The notes beneath the pieces are model-generated. The model worked only from the letters and a program-made list of their open reading frames with translations, was not told the origin of the DNA and did not search any database. 64,000 nt of DNA from Halopenitus salinus. Its GTDB lineage: Archaea; Halobacteriota; Halobacteria; Halobacteriales; Haloferacaceae. The position numbers were made by a program, and so were the translations under genes. The stretch lies in assembly GCF_042662125.1 (NCBI RefSeq), contig NZ_JBHSXL010000009.1, positions 682,001 through 746,000 of the forward strand, read 5' to 3'. Positions within the stretch are counted from its first letter, which is position 1. The number at the start of each line of letters is the position of its first letter. This document shows, one piece after another, positions 49,557 to 57,926 of the stretch.

Positions 49557-51116
49557 ATGAGCGCAGACACCACGGACACGACGACTGACGGGGGGACGAG
49601 CGCCACGCCGGAGGGCGGCCGGGCCGGCGAGCGCGAGGCCGCCTCGTTCGTCGAGTACGGGATCGAGGACCGCCCGCCGGCCGGGGAATCGTTCTTCCTC
49701 GGGATCCAACACTACCTGACGATGGTCGGCGCGAACATCGCCGTGCCGCTCGTGCTCGTCAACGCGATGGGCGCGAGCGACGCCCAGGCGACGACGCTCA
49801 TCGGGACGTTCTTCGTCGTCTCCGGCGTTGCGACCCTGCTCCAGACGACGGTCGGGAACCGATACCCGCTCGTACAGGGCGCCTCCTTCGCGCTTTTGGC
49901 GCCCGCGGTCACGATCGTCGCGGCGGTCGGCGGCCCCTTCGAACTCGCGATGCGCGAGCTACAGGGGGCGATCATCGCCGCCGCCGCGGTCCAGGTGCTC
50001 GTCGGCTACTCCGGGCTCATGGGCCGGATCAAGCGGTACCTCTCGCCGGTCGTCGTCGCGCCGGTGATCGTGTTGATCGGCCTCTCGCTCTTCAACGTCC
50101 CGCAGATCGTCACCACCGAGCAGAACTGGTGGTTGCTCGGGTTCACCCTCGTCTCCATCGTCGTCTTCTCGCAGTACCTCGAGTCCTACACCCGCTACGC
50201 GCGGCTGTTTCCGGTCCTGCTCGGCGTGATCGCGGCGTACCTCCTCGCCCTCGTGTTGTCCCTCGCGGGGATCTACGGGCCAGAGCAGGTCGGCTTCGTC
50301 GATCCGACCACCGCGGCGGACGCGCCGCTGGTGTTGTCGATCACCCCGCTGCAGTGGGGAACCCCCTCGTTCACCGGCGCGTTCATCGTCGGCATGTTCG
50401 CCGGCGTCGTCGCCTCGATGATCGAGAGCTACGGCGACTACTTCGCCGTCGCCCGCCTCGCCGGCGTCGGGGCCCCCTCGAAAAAGCGCATCGACCACGG
50501 CATCGGCATGGAGGGGATCGGCAACGTCTTCGCCGGGATCATGGGCACCGGCAACGGCTCGACCTCCTACTCGGAGAACATCGGCGCGATCGGCATCACC
50601 GGCGTCGCCTCCCGGTACGTCGTCCAGGTGGGCGCGGTCGTGATGTTGATCGTCGGCTTCTTCGGTCCGTTCAGCCAGCTCATCGCGACGATTCCACAGC
50701 CCATCATCGGCGGCCTGTTCATCGCGATGTTCGGCCAGATCGCGGCGGTCGGGCTCTCGAACCTGAAGTACGTCGACCTCGACTCCCAGCGCAACGTGTT
50801 CACGATCGGCCTCGCGCTCTTCGCCGGGCTCGCGATCCCGGCGTACTTCGGCGCGGTCGACGCGGCGGGCGGCATCCAGGGCTTCCGCGAGGGAATGGCC
50901 GGTGTCGCGGTCATCGGCCCCGTTCTCGGGAACCAGATCGTCGCCGACACCGTCTTCGTGATCGGCTCGACCGGAATGGCCGTCGGCGGCATCATCGCGT
51001 TGATCCTCGACAACACGATCCCGGGCACCCGCGAGGAGCGCGGGCTCGACCAGTGGGAGGCGATCTCCGAGGAGGAACACGAGTTCCAGACCGCCCTCGA
51101 GCGGTACTCCGAGTGA
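49557..51116 (+). CDS. NCS2-family uracil/xanthine permease
   Basis: A 519-aa permease with about 12-14 membrane helices. The N-terminal signature is FFLGIQHYLTMVGANIAVPL. The family core is GAPSKKRIDHGIGMEGIGNV and GTGNGSTSYSENIGAIGITG, the xanthine/uracil-binding loop of the UraA fold. Helices include LTMVGANIAVPLVLVNAMGA and GLSLFNVPQIVTTE. It imports a nucleobase with a proton or sodium ion; uracil is the most likely by this signature. ATG 49557 is used. Its stop overlaps the next gene's GTG as GTGA. Confidence 0.9.
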   Translation: MSADTTDTTTDGGTSATPEGGRAGEREAASFVEYGIEDRPPAGESFFLGIQHYLTMVGANIAVPLVLVNAMGASDAQATTLIGTFFVVSGVATLLQTTVGNRYPLVQGASFALLAPAVTIVAAVGGPFELAMRELQGAIIAAAAVQVLVGYSGLMGRIKRYLSPVVVAPVIVLIGLSLFNVPQIVTTEQNWWLLGFTLVSIVVFSQYLESYTRYARLFPVLLGVIAAYLLALVLSLAGIYGPEQVGFVDPTTAADAPLVLSITPLQWGTPSFTGAFIVGMFAGVVASMIESYGDYFAVARLAGVGAPSKKRIDHGIGMEGIGNVFAGIMGTGNGSTSYSENIGAIGITGVASRYVVQVGAVVMLIVGFFGPFSQLIATIPQPIIGGLFIAMFGQIAAVGLSNLKYVDLDSQRNVFTIGLALFAGLAIPAYFGAVDAAGGIQGFREGMAGVAVIGPVLGNQIVADTVFVIGSTGMAVGGIIALILDNTIPGTREERGLDQWEAISEEEHEFQTALERYSE

Positions 51117-51670
51117 GGGTGACGGGACGAGACGTCGACGCGAATTCGTCGGAAGGGGATTCGTGGGAGGAGGACTCGCCGGACGAGGATTTATCGGATA
51201 CAGATTCGCCGGACGCGGGTTCGCCCGATTCCGTCGAACATCGCGACGCCGGCCGTCTCGGTGGCAGCCTCCGGGTGAGCGACGGTCGGATCGTCGTCGA
51301 CCCGGCGGGAACCGATCCGATCCTCGTCGATCCGTCGACGGTCTCGGAGGTCACCCATCGATCGATCGCGTGGTTTCAGCTGGTCATGGGCGTCGGGATC
51401 GTCGCGTTCGGTCTCCTCTCCGTCTCCCGGCACCTCCTCGGCGCGTTCGCGTTCGTCCTCGCGGGGGCCGCGGTCCTCCTCGTCACCTGGCGGCGACGCG
51501 ATCGCGTCCGGATCCACGTTCACGGGCGGGCGAAGCCGCTTTCGGTGTATCCCGAGGAGCCGGAGACGTTCCTGTCGGCGGTCGAGGAGGCGTTGGAGGA
51601 GGCCTCACCTACGGAGGAGCCCTCCGGGGATTCACCGCCCGCGGAGACCCGGTCTCCGGAGGAGTTGTGA
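51113..51670 (+). CDS. Small acidic membrane protein coupled to the permease gene
   Basis: A 185-aa protein starting at GTG 51113 (GTGA overlap with the permease stop); another GTG at 51119 is in frame. The first 45 residues are a Ser/Asp/Glu-rich repeat (SPDEDLSDTDSPDAGSPDS), followed by a small soluble segment with two helices FQLVMGVGIVAFGLLSVS and LLGAFAFVLAGAAVLLVTW, then an acidic C terminus. Such PH-like/bPH-type membrane proteins are common and uncharacterised. Coupling to the permease suggests joint expression, but the role is unknown. Confidence 0.6.
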   Translation: MRVTGRDVDANSSEGDSWEEDSPDEDLSDTDSPDAGSPDSVEHRDAGRLGGSLRVSDGRIVVDPAGTDPILVDPSTVSEVTHRSIAWFQLVMGVGIVAFGLLSVSRHLLGAFAFVLAGAAVLLVTWRRRDRVRIHVHGRAKPLSVYPEEPETFLSAVEEALEEASPTEEPSGDSPPAETRSPEEL

Positions 51671-51682
51671 CCCCGTTGGGTC

Positions 51683-51726
51683 GATCACGCGCGGACGGGC
51701 GTCAGATCACGCGTCGACGGGCGTCA
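51683..51726. repeat. 22-bp direct duplication at the hflX 3' end
   Basis: GATCACGCG-(C or T)-start units 51683-51704 and 51705-51726 differ at few bases. The second unit contains the hflX stop (TCA 51707-51709 on the minus strand) and the last codons, so the 3' end of the gene appears duplicated beyond its stop codon. Confidence 0.75.
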
Positions 51727-53050
51727 ACTCGCCCGCCTTCGAGCGCGCCTTCGAGACGATGGCGGGCTTCGCCTCGAACTCGACGGTGACCTGATCGCCC
51801 GCGTACGACTCCGTCTCGACGTGGCCGTGATCGTGGATCCACGAGACCACGCTCATGGTCTCATCGGTCATGGGCAACACGAGCCGCTCGCGCTCCCAGT
51901 CCGGAAGTTCCGCCTCGACGCGCTCGCGGAGGGCGTCGATCCCGGTTCCCTCCGTCGCGGAGACGGCGATCGGGTTCGGAGCCAGCGTCGACAGCGCCGA
52001 GCGCTTCTCGGCGAGTTCGCCCTCATCCAGGCGGTCGACCTTGTTGAACACGGTGCAGATCGGCGCCCGGTTGCGCTCGTGGAGCGTGTCGTGGCAGGTC
52101 ACGAGCTTCTCGCGCATCTCCCGGACCGGCTCGCTGGCGTCGACGACGAGCAACACGAGGTCGGCCCGATAGACCGAATCGAGCGTCGACTCGAAGGACT
52201 CGACGAGCCAGTGGGGGAGATCGGAGATGAACCCGACGGTGTCGGTCAAGAGGACGTCCCGCCTGTCGAGTTCGGCCCGCCGGGTGGTGGTTCCGAGCGT
52301 CGTAAACAGCATGTCCTCGGACTCCGCCGTCGTCCCGAGGTCCGGGTGGCGGTCCGCGTTCTCCTCGACGTCGAGTTCCGCGGCGAGCCGCCGCATCAGG
52401 GTCGACTTGCCGGCGTTCGTATAGCCCGCGAGCGCGACGAGATCGAACCCCGAGGCCCGACGTTCCTCGCGGCGGGCCCGCTCCGTCTTCGCGATCGACG
52501 ACAGCTCCTCGCGGATGTCGGAGATCCGCCGTTTGATGTCGCGCTCGACGCTCTCGTCGTACTCGCCGAGACCCATGAACCCGGGGCGCTCGTCGCGTTT
52601 CGCGAGGCTCGCCTTCGCCTCCGCTCGCGGCAGCTCGTAGCGGAGTTCGGCCAGTTCGACCTGTAGCTGCGCCTTCCGTGTCCGGGCCCGCTCGGCGAAG
52701 ATCTCCAGGATGAGGGTGAACCGATCGACGACCTCGACGCCCTCCGGGAGCTTCTTCCCCACGTTGAACGTCTGGTAGGGACCCATGTCGTTGTCGACGA
52801 CGACGTGGGTCGCGTCGGTCCGCGAGACGAGCTCGGCGAGCTCCTCGACTTTCCCCTCGCCGAGGAGATAGGCCGCGTCCTCCTCGCGGGTCTGTGTGAT
52901 CCGCCCGGCGATCTCGTAGCCTGCCGCCGCGGCCAGCTGTTCGATCTCCTCCAGGTCGGCCGTTCCGGCGTCGACGCGCTTCGCGAGGACGGCGCGTCGG
53001 TTCGCGTTCGTCTCCCGTCCGTTCGGACGGTCCGCGTGCTCGCCGCTCAT
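51707..53050 (-). CDS. hflX: GTPase HflX
   Basis: A 447-aa ribosome-associated GTPase. The N-terminal HflX domain (1-195) has QTREEDAAYLLGEGKVEELA and VVVDNDMGPYQTFNVGKKL. The GTPase domain has the P-loop GYTNAGKST (about 208-216), then switch II region VLLTDTVGFISDLPHWLVES and NKVD in CTVFNKVDRL, followed by SATEGTGI. HflX splits ribosomes under stress in bacteria; archaeal homologues associate with 50S subunits. ATG 53050 overlaps the stop of the upstream DUF2209-like gene as ATGA. Confidence 0.93.
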   Translation of the reverse strand: MSGEHADRPNGRETNANRRAVLAKRVDAGTADLEEIEQLAAAAGYEIAGRITQTREEDAAYLLGEGKVEELAELVSRTDATHVVVDNDMGPYQTFNVGKKLPEGVEVVDRFTLILEIFAERARTRKAQLQVELAELRYELPRAEAKASLAKRDERPGFMGLGEYDESVERDIKRRISDIREELSSIAKTERARREERRASGFDLVALAGYTNAGKSTLMRRLAAELDVEENADRHPDLGTTAESEDMLFTTLGTTTRRAELDRRDVLLTDTVGFISDLPHWLVESFESTLDSVYRADLVLLVVDASEPVREMREKLVTCHDTLHERNRAPICTVFNKVDRLDEGELAEKRSALSTLAPNPIAVSATEGTGIDALRERVEAELPDWERERLVLPMTDETMSVVSWIHDHGHVETESYAGDQVTVEFEAKPAIVSKARSKAGELTPVDA

Positions 53051-53364
53051 CGTCGAAGGAGCTCGCGAGCGGCGTACGCGGCGTGGTGTGCTGCCTGCAC
53101 TGTTTCGCGTTCGCCTATGGTCTCGACGTATTTAAACTCCTCCTGGAAGTGTAGCCCGACGGTTCCCTCCGGCTCCTCGTAGAACTCGCCGCGCTCGGAG
53201 ACGACCGGTCCGGACGGAACCTCCGGGAGGGACCCGACCGCACGCGCGACGAGATCGAGGACCGCATCGAGGGTCGGCCCCTCGCGAACGCTCGCGAGCC
53301 CCATCCCCTCGATCGAGACGATCCGCGTCGAATCGATCCGGGCGTGGACCGCCGCCGCGACCAT
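53047..53364 (-). CDS. Conserved archaeal protein (DUF2209-like), N terminus not recoverable in frame
   Basis: The first usable codon is ATG 53364, giving 105 aa (starts MVAAAVHARIDSTRIVSIEG). Upstream in the same frame the translation reads PEIVGVDVSGRHEEDGEYQ, which looks like the conserved DUF2209 N terminus, but no ATG, GTG or TTG lies between the SMP-30 stop region and 53364. A GTG at 53435 in the neighbouring frame would give MTDPS followed by PEIVGVDVSG if one base were added in the GGGG run at 53419-53422. So either a one-base indel or an unusual start is implied. It overlaps the hflX start by 4 nt (ATGA), suggesting one transcript. Confidence 0.5.
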   Translation of the reverse strand: MVAAAVHARIDSTRIVSIEGMGLASVREGPTLDAVLDLVARAVGSLPEVPSGPVVSERGEFYEEPEGTVGLHFQEEFKYVETIGERETVQAAHHAAYAARELLRR

Positions 53365-53472
53365 CTGGTACTCGCCGTCCTCCTCGTGGCGACCGCTGAC
53401 GTCGACGCCGACGATCTCGGGGATGGATCGGTCACCTCCGTTGGCGGCCGGTCTCCACGACCTCGATCGACG

Positions 53473-54336
53473 TCACGGCTCGATCTCCGAGGTGAACTCC
53501 GGCGTGCCATCGACGCCGGGATCGAGGCGGAACAGCGCGCCGGCGTGTTCGTCCTCCGGATCGGCGTCGATCGCGGCGCTCGTCACGTACATGTCCGCGA
53601 GCGACTCGCCGCCGAAGGTGGGCGCTGTCACGAACTCGGCCGGGATCTCGAACCGCTCTGCGATCCCGCCGTCCTCGTCGTGTCGCACGACGGCGTTTCC
53701 CTCCCAAAGCGCCGACCAGACGCGTCCCTCCGAATCGACCGTGAGCCCGTCGTACATGCCCTCCCCGTCCGGAAGCTCGGCGAACGTCTCGGGGTCGGAG
53801 ATCTCGCCCGTCTCCTCGTCGTAGTCGTAGCGGTGGATAACGTTCGCGTTCGATTCGGTCAGGTACAGCCCGCTTCGATCCGGAGTGAACCCCATGCCGT
53901 TCGGCAGCTCGAGCGACTCGACGACCTCCGTGATCGTCCCGTCGGGGTCGATCCGGTAGAGGCGTCCGACCGAGAAGTCGTCCATGTCCATCGTCCCTGC
54001 GAAGACGCGTCCCTGCGGGTCCGCGATGACGTCGTTGAAACGCATCCCCTCCTCGCCGGCGATGCCGTCGATCACGGTCTCCATATCACCGTTGCGAAGG
54101 ACCGCGACGTGGCCCTCGGTCAGAAACAACGCCAGCGACCCGTCCGACTGGATCGTGAACCCGCCGACGGACTCGCCCTCGTAGAACCGCTCTACGTCGC
54201 CGGTTTCCGGATCGTACCGGTGGAGGTGTCCCGCCGGAATGTCCGTCCAGTAGAGGCGCTCGTCGGCGACGTGCCAGAGCGGTCCCTCTCCGATCTCGAA
54301 GCGTCCGTCGACGACCGCCGTCGCGTCCGTTGGCAT
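53473..54336 (-). CDS. SMP-30/gluconolactonase family protein
   Basis: A 287-aa six-bladed beta-propeller. It starts MPTDATAVVDGRFEIGEGPL with EGPLWHVADERLYWTDI (metal-binding Glu, LYWxD). The propeller repeats include RFNDVIADPQGRVFAGTMDM (Asn and Asp metal ligands), LPNGMGFTPDRSGLYLTESN and MYDGLTVDSEGRVWSALWEG (Asp ligand). Members hydrolyse sugar lactones (gluconolactone, xylonolactone and others). ATG 54336 is supported by a TATA box 29 nt upstream. Together with the SDR and enolase-type dehydratase it suggests lactone-based sugar oxidation, but it is not adjacent to them. Confidence 0.88.
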   Translation of the reverse strand: MPTDATAVVDGRFEIGEGPLWHVADERLYWTDIPAGHLHRYDPETGDVERFYEGESVGGFTIQSDGSLALFLTEGHVAVLRNGDMETVIDGIAGEEGMRFNDVIADPQGRVFAGTMDMDDFSVGRLYRIDPDGTITEVVESLELPNGMGFTPDRSGLYLTESNANVIHRYDYDEETGEISDPETFAELPDGEGMYDGLTVDSEGRVWSALWEGNAVVRHDEDGGIAERFEIPAEFVTAPTFGGESLADMYVTSAAIDADPEDEHAGALFRLDPGVDGTPEFTSEIEP

Positions 54337-54360
54337 GCGCTCACGTATCACCGGGGGCGG

Positions 54361-54370
54361 CATAATACAT
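54361..54370 (-). promoter_or_regulatory. TATA box for the SMP-30 gene
   Basis: ATGTATTATG on the minus strand is centred about 29 nt upstream of ATG 54336. Confidence 0.65.
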
Positions 54371-54391
54371 GCGGGTCCACACGCTCGACGT

Positions 54392-54439
54392 CCCGTTCAT
54401 CGTGGTTTTGTCTCTCCCGTCCATCGCGGTCCTGCTTCT
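54392..54439. repeat. 24-bp tandem repeat, two units
   Basis: Units 54392-54415 and 54416-54439 share CCCGT(T/C)CATCG(T/C)GGT and end with TCT. It lies in the 121-nt gap between the 245-aa gene and the SMP-30 promoter. Confidence 0.7.
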
Positions 54440-54457
54440 CCCGTTTTGTCCTTCCCT

Positions 54458-55195
54458 TCATCGCGTTTCGTGCGCGTCGCGGTCGTCCGCCGTGAGCCGC
54501 CAGAGCGCGCGCCGGACCGTCCAGGGATCGCGGTCGGTCCCCTCGGCGATCGACAGACATGCGGACAGGTACTCGCGATATTCCTCGACCGTCGGAGGAT
54601 CGGGATAGGAACGATCGAGGTAGCCGGCCTGCCGAAGCGCCTCCCACTCGCGGGCGCCGCAGACGACGCATCCGTCTGGATCCATGAACGCGAGGAACGC
54701 GGTGGCGACCGGGACGTCCACGCCGTCGAGGGCCGTGAGCCGATCGATCGCCGCCTCGAGGTCGCGATCATCCGCGTCCCCGGGGGCGGTCGTGTCCGCG
54801 TCCCCGGTGTCGCTCGTGACCGCGTCCTCTGCCGCCGCAGTGATCGCCTCGAGGACGTCCCCGAAGGGGTTGTCGGCGAACCGCTCCTCGATCACCCGCC
54901 GCTCGGCGTGCGACTGTTCCCCGAGGTGCCGCCGGAAGTACCACCGGACGACCCACTCCGCGTCCCGTCTCCCGAACTCACCGCGCCGGAGGACCCTCGG
55001 CAGGGTCTCCTGCTGTTCGCGTTCGACGGGATAGAACGGCTCCCGCTCGCGATATTCCTCGGCCAGTTCGTCGACGTCCGCGGGCGTGAGAACCATCCCT
55101 GTCGGAGGATCGAACTCCGGACGCAGAACGGTTCCGGTCCGCTCGACTCCCCCACGCCACCTACCAACGTCTTCGTCAATCACCAACACACTCAT
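54458..55195 (-). CDS. Hypothetical haloarchaeal protein with one CxxC
   Basis: A 245-aa protein starting MSVLVIDEDVGRWRGGVERT. It is Arg/Glu-rich and predicted helical: LTPADVDELAEEYREREPFY, WVVRWYFRRHLGEQSHAERR and NPFGDVLEAITAAAEDAV. A CVVCGAREWEALRQAGYLDR segment carries a single CxxC pair. No domain is recognised; a DNA- or protein-binding role is possible. It is divergent from the formate dehydrogenase-like gene, with only 55 nt between them, so the promoters must overlap. ATG 55195 is the nearest start to that gap. Confidence 0.55.
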   Translation of the reverse strand: MSVLVIDEDVGRWRGGVERTGTVLRPEFDPPTGMVLTPADVDELAEEYREREPFYPVEREQQETLPRVLRRGEFGRRDAEWVVRWYFRRHLGEQSHAERRVIEERFADNPFGDVLEAITAAAEDAVTSDTGDADTTAPGDADDRDLEAAIDRLTALDGVDVPVATAFLAFMDPDGCVVCGAREWEALRQAGYLDRSYPDPPTVEEYREYLSACLSIAEGTDRDPWTVRRALWRLTADDRDAHETR

Positions 55196-55250
55196 ACGCG
55201 GAGAGCGAGATGATTCGGGCATATGCACTCGTTCCCGGAGGGGTCCTCGG

Positions 55251-57407
55251 ATGTCCAGTGAGGACGCGGAGCCGACGAAGACCATCTGTCCGTACTGCGG
55301 CGTCGGATGCGGGATCGCGATCGACCGCGAGGCGGGCGGCGACGACGTGCAGTTCCGACCGTGGGGTGACGCCCCCGTCAACGAGGGACGGATCTGCATC
55401 AAGGGCGGCGCGGCGACGCAGGTCGTCAACCACGAGGACCGGCTGACCGACCCGCTGATAAAGGAGGACGGCGAGTTCCGCGAGGCAAGCTGGGAGGAGG
55501 CGCTCGGACGTGTCGTCGAGGAGCTCTCGCGGATCCGCGAGGAACACGGCCCCGACGCCATGGGGTTTTACGGCTCCTCGAAGACGATGAACGAGGAGAA
55601 CTACCTCCTCCAGAAGCTCGCGCGGCGGTACGGCACCAACAACGTCGACAACTGCACCCGGATGTGTCACGCCTCGACGGTCTACGCGCTGCGGACGAGC
55701 CTCGGCACGGGCGCGATGACGAACAGCATGGCCGACCTGGCCGAGGAGACCGACGTCTTCTGGATCCAGGGGGCCAACCCCGGCGAGCAGCACCCGATCG
55801 CCAACAGCCAGTACTTCCGCCAGGCGGTCCTTGAGGGCGCCACCGTCATCCAGGTCGATCCACACGCGAACAAGACGACCCGGTCGTTCGAGATCGACGA
55901 GACCGACCGGCACATGCACCTCCAGCTGGAGCCAGGGACGGACATCCCGCTCCTCAACGTGGTCCTCAAGACCGTCCTCGAGCGCCACGAGGAGGAGCCC
56001 GAGGCAGGCTGGATCGACGAGGCGTTCATCGAGGAGCGCACGGAGGGGTTCGACCACCTGACGGAGACGCTCGCCGACTTCGATAAGGAGGCCGCCGCCG
56101 AAGAGTGCGGCGTCCCCCTCGAGGACATCGAGCTTGCGGCCGAGAAGTACGCGAGGGCGGACAACGCCGCCATCTTCACCGGAATGGGGATGAGCCAGCA
56201 CACCTGCGGCGTCGACAACGTCCAAAACGAGATCAACCTCGCGCTCGTCACCGGCAACCTCGGCAGGCCGGGCACCGGCGTCAACCCGCTTCGCGGCCAG
56301 AACAACGTCCAGGGGACCTCCGACGTCGGCGCGATGCCGAACGTCCTGCCCGGCTACCAGCTCGTCGACGACGACGAGGCCCGCGAGAGCGTCGAGGACG
56401 TCTGGGGCTTCGAGGTCCCCGACGAACCGGGACTCACCAACGTCGAGATCTCCCACGAGGCGGGAAAGTCCGTCCACGGGCTATACGTCATGGGCGAAAA
56501 CCCCGTGATGTCCGAGCCGGACGCCAACCGCGTCGCGGAACGCCTCGAGCGACTCGATTTCATGGTCGTCCAGGACATCTTCATGACCGAGACCGCGGAG
56601 TACGCCGACGTGATCCTGCCGGCGACGACCTGGGCCGAACGCGGCGGCACCGTCACCAACACCGACCGGCGCGTCCAGCGGATGCGCGGGGTCGGAAAGA
56701 TCCACGAGAACACGAGACACGACCTGGAGATCGTCTCGGAGGTCGCCACGCGCCTGTTCGGCGAGGACGCCGGATTCGACTTCGAGGACCCCGAGGCGGT
56801 CTTCGAGGAGCTTCGGGAGGTCTGTCCGATCTACCACGGGATGACCTACGACGGCCTCGGCGAGGTGGGCCTCCACTGGCCCTGCTACGAGGAGGGCGAC
56901 GAGGGCGACCCCTATCTGTACGCGGACACCTTCGACACCGAGAGCAGCCTCGGACGGATCGAGGGCGTCCGCCACCAGCCGCCCAAGGAGACGCCCGACG
57001 AGGAGTACCCACTGATCCTCACGACCGCGCGGCTGGAGGAGCACTACAACACGGGGACGATGAGCCGGCGCTCCCCGCGGCTCAACGACCGACACCCGGA
57101 GAACTTCGTCGACGTCCACCCGAACGACGCCGAGCGGTACGGGATCGAGGACGGCGACTACGTGCGGATCACCTCCCGACGCGGCGAGATCGAGGTGAAA
57201 GCGCAGGTGACGGAGGACATCAAGGAGGGCGTCATCTGGACGACGCCGCACTTCGCGGCCGCCTCCGGAAACGTCCTCACGAACGACGTGCTCGACGAGC
57301 GGGCGAAGATCCCCGAGTACAAGGCGGCCGCCGCGGAGATCGAGGTCGCCGTCGGACCCGGGTCGAACGAGGAGAACGCGGAAGACGCCGAACCCGCCGA
57401 CGACTGA
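55251..57407 (+). CDS. fdhF: Formate dehydrogenase-like molybdopterin oxidoreductase (FdhF-type, Cys form)
   Basis: A 718-aa enzyme of the Mo/W-bis-MGD family. The N-terminal 4Fe-4S site is CPYCGVGC with Cys 13, 16, 20 and 49. The active-site segment NCTRMCHAST has C139 in the position that is Sec in E. coli FdhH. Later segments GTMSRRSPRLNDRHPENFVD and DVHPNDAERYGIEDGDYVRI form the C-terminal cofactor domain. It oxidises formate or reduces CO2, or has a related oxidoreductase role; the electron partner is not in the window. It is convergent with moaC, which supplies its cofactor pathway. The size matches single-subunit FdhF rather than FdnG. Confidence 0.88.
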   Translation: MSSEDAEPTKTICPYCGVGCGIAIDREAGGDDVQFRPWGDAPVNEGRICIKGGAATQVVNHEDRLTDPLIKEDGEFREASWEEALGRVVEELSRIREEHGPDAMGFYGSSKTMNEENYLLQKLARRYGTNNVDNCTRMCHASTVYALRTSLGTGAMTNSMADLAEETDVFWIQGANPGEQHPIANSQYFRQAVLEGATVIQVDPHANKTTRSFEIDETDRHMHLQLEPGTDIPLLNVVLKTVLERHEEEPEAGWIDEAFIEERTEGFDHLTETLADFDKEAAAEECGVPLEDIELAAEKYARADNAAIFTGMGMSQHTCGVDNVQNEINLALVTGNLGRPGTGVNPLRGQNNVQGTSDVGAMPNVLPGYQLVDDDEARESVEDVWGFEVPDEPGLTNVEISHEAGKSVHGLYVMGENPVMSEPDANRVAERLERLDFMVVQDIFMTETAEYADVILPATTWAERGGTVTNTDRRVQRMRGVGKIHENTRHDLEIVSEVATRLFGEDAGFDFEDPEAVFEELREVCPIYHGMTYDGLGEVGLHWPCYEEGDEGDPYLYADTFDTESSLGRIEGVRHQPPKETPDEEYPLILTTARLEEHYNTGTMSRRSPRLNDRHPENFVDVHPNDAERYGIEDGDYVRITSRRGEIEVKAQVTEDIKEGVIWTTPHFAAASGNVLTNDVLDERAKIPEYKAAAAEIEVAVGPGSNEENAEDAEPADD

Positions 57408-57419
57408 TCGGCTGGCCTG

Positions 57420-57926
57420 TCACTGAACAGCCGTTTTCTCCTTGTCGCGGACCTCGACGCCGGCGATCCGCGTGTCGGGGTACTGTCCGTCGTCGTCCTT
57501 CTCCGCGGCCTTCACCATGTCCCAGACGACGTTGAGGCCGGTTGTGACGCCCTCCAGCGCCTCCATCTCACAGCCCGTCTTGCCGGTCGTCTCGACGGCG
57601 ACGGTGAGCGTGACCCGATCGCCCGCGACCTCGAAGTCCGTCTCGACGTTCGTGATCGGTATCTGGTGACACATCGGGATCGTCTCCCAGGTGTGTTTGA
57701 CCGCCTGGACCGCTCCGATCCGGGCGGTCGCGAGCACGTCGCCCTTCCCGATCGCGTCGGCCTCGATCGCCTCGATCGTCGAGGGGGTGAGACGTATCTC
57801 GCCGCGAGCGACCGCGCGCCGCTTCGTGTCCGGCTTGTCCCCGACGTCGACCATCTGGACGTCGCCGTCATCTGTCGTGTGTGTCAACTCGTCGGTCGCC
57901 TCGGAGTCCGCCGGGCCCTCACTCAT
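57420..57926 (-). CDS. moaC: Cyclic pyranopterin monophosphate synthase
   Basis: A 168-aa enzyme that converts the MoaA product into cyclic pyranopterin monophosphate in Mo-cofactor synthesis. The active-site motifs CHQIPITNVE (about 88-97) and EMEALEGVTTGLNVVWDMVK are intact. A 30-residue acidic N-terminal extension precedes the core. Its start overlaps the nnr stop by 8 nt. With the FdhF-like gene convergent and 12 nt away, the location next to a Mo enzyme is meaningful. Confidence 0.95.
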   Translation of the reverse strand: MSEGPADSEATDELTHTTDDGDVQMVDVGDKPDTKRRAVARGEIRLTPSTIEAIEADAIGKGDVLATARIGAVQAVKHTWETIPMCHQIPITNVETDFEVAGDRVTLTVAVETTGKTGCEMEALEGVTTGLNVVWDMVKAAEKDDDGQYPDTRIAGVEVRDKEKTAVQ

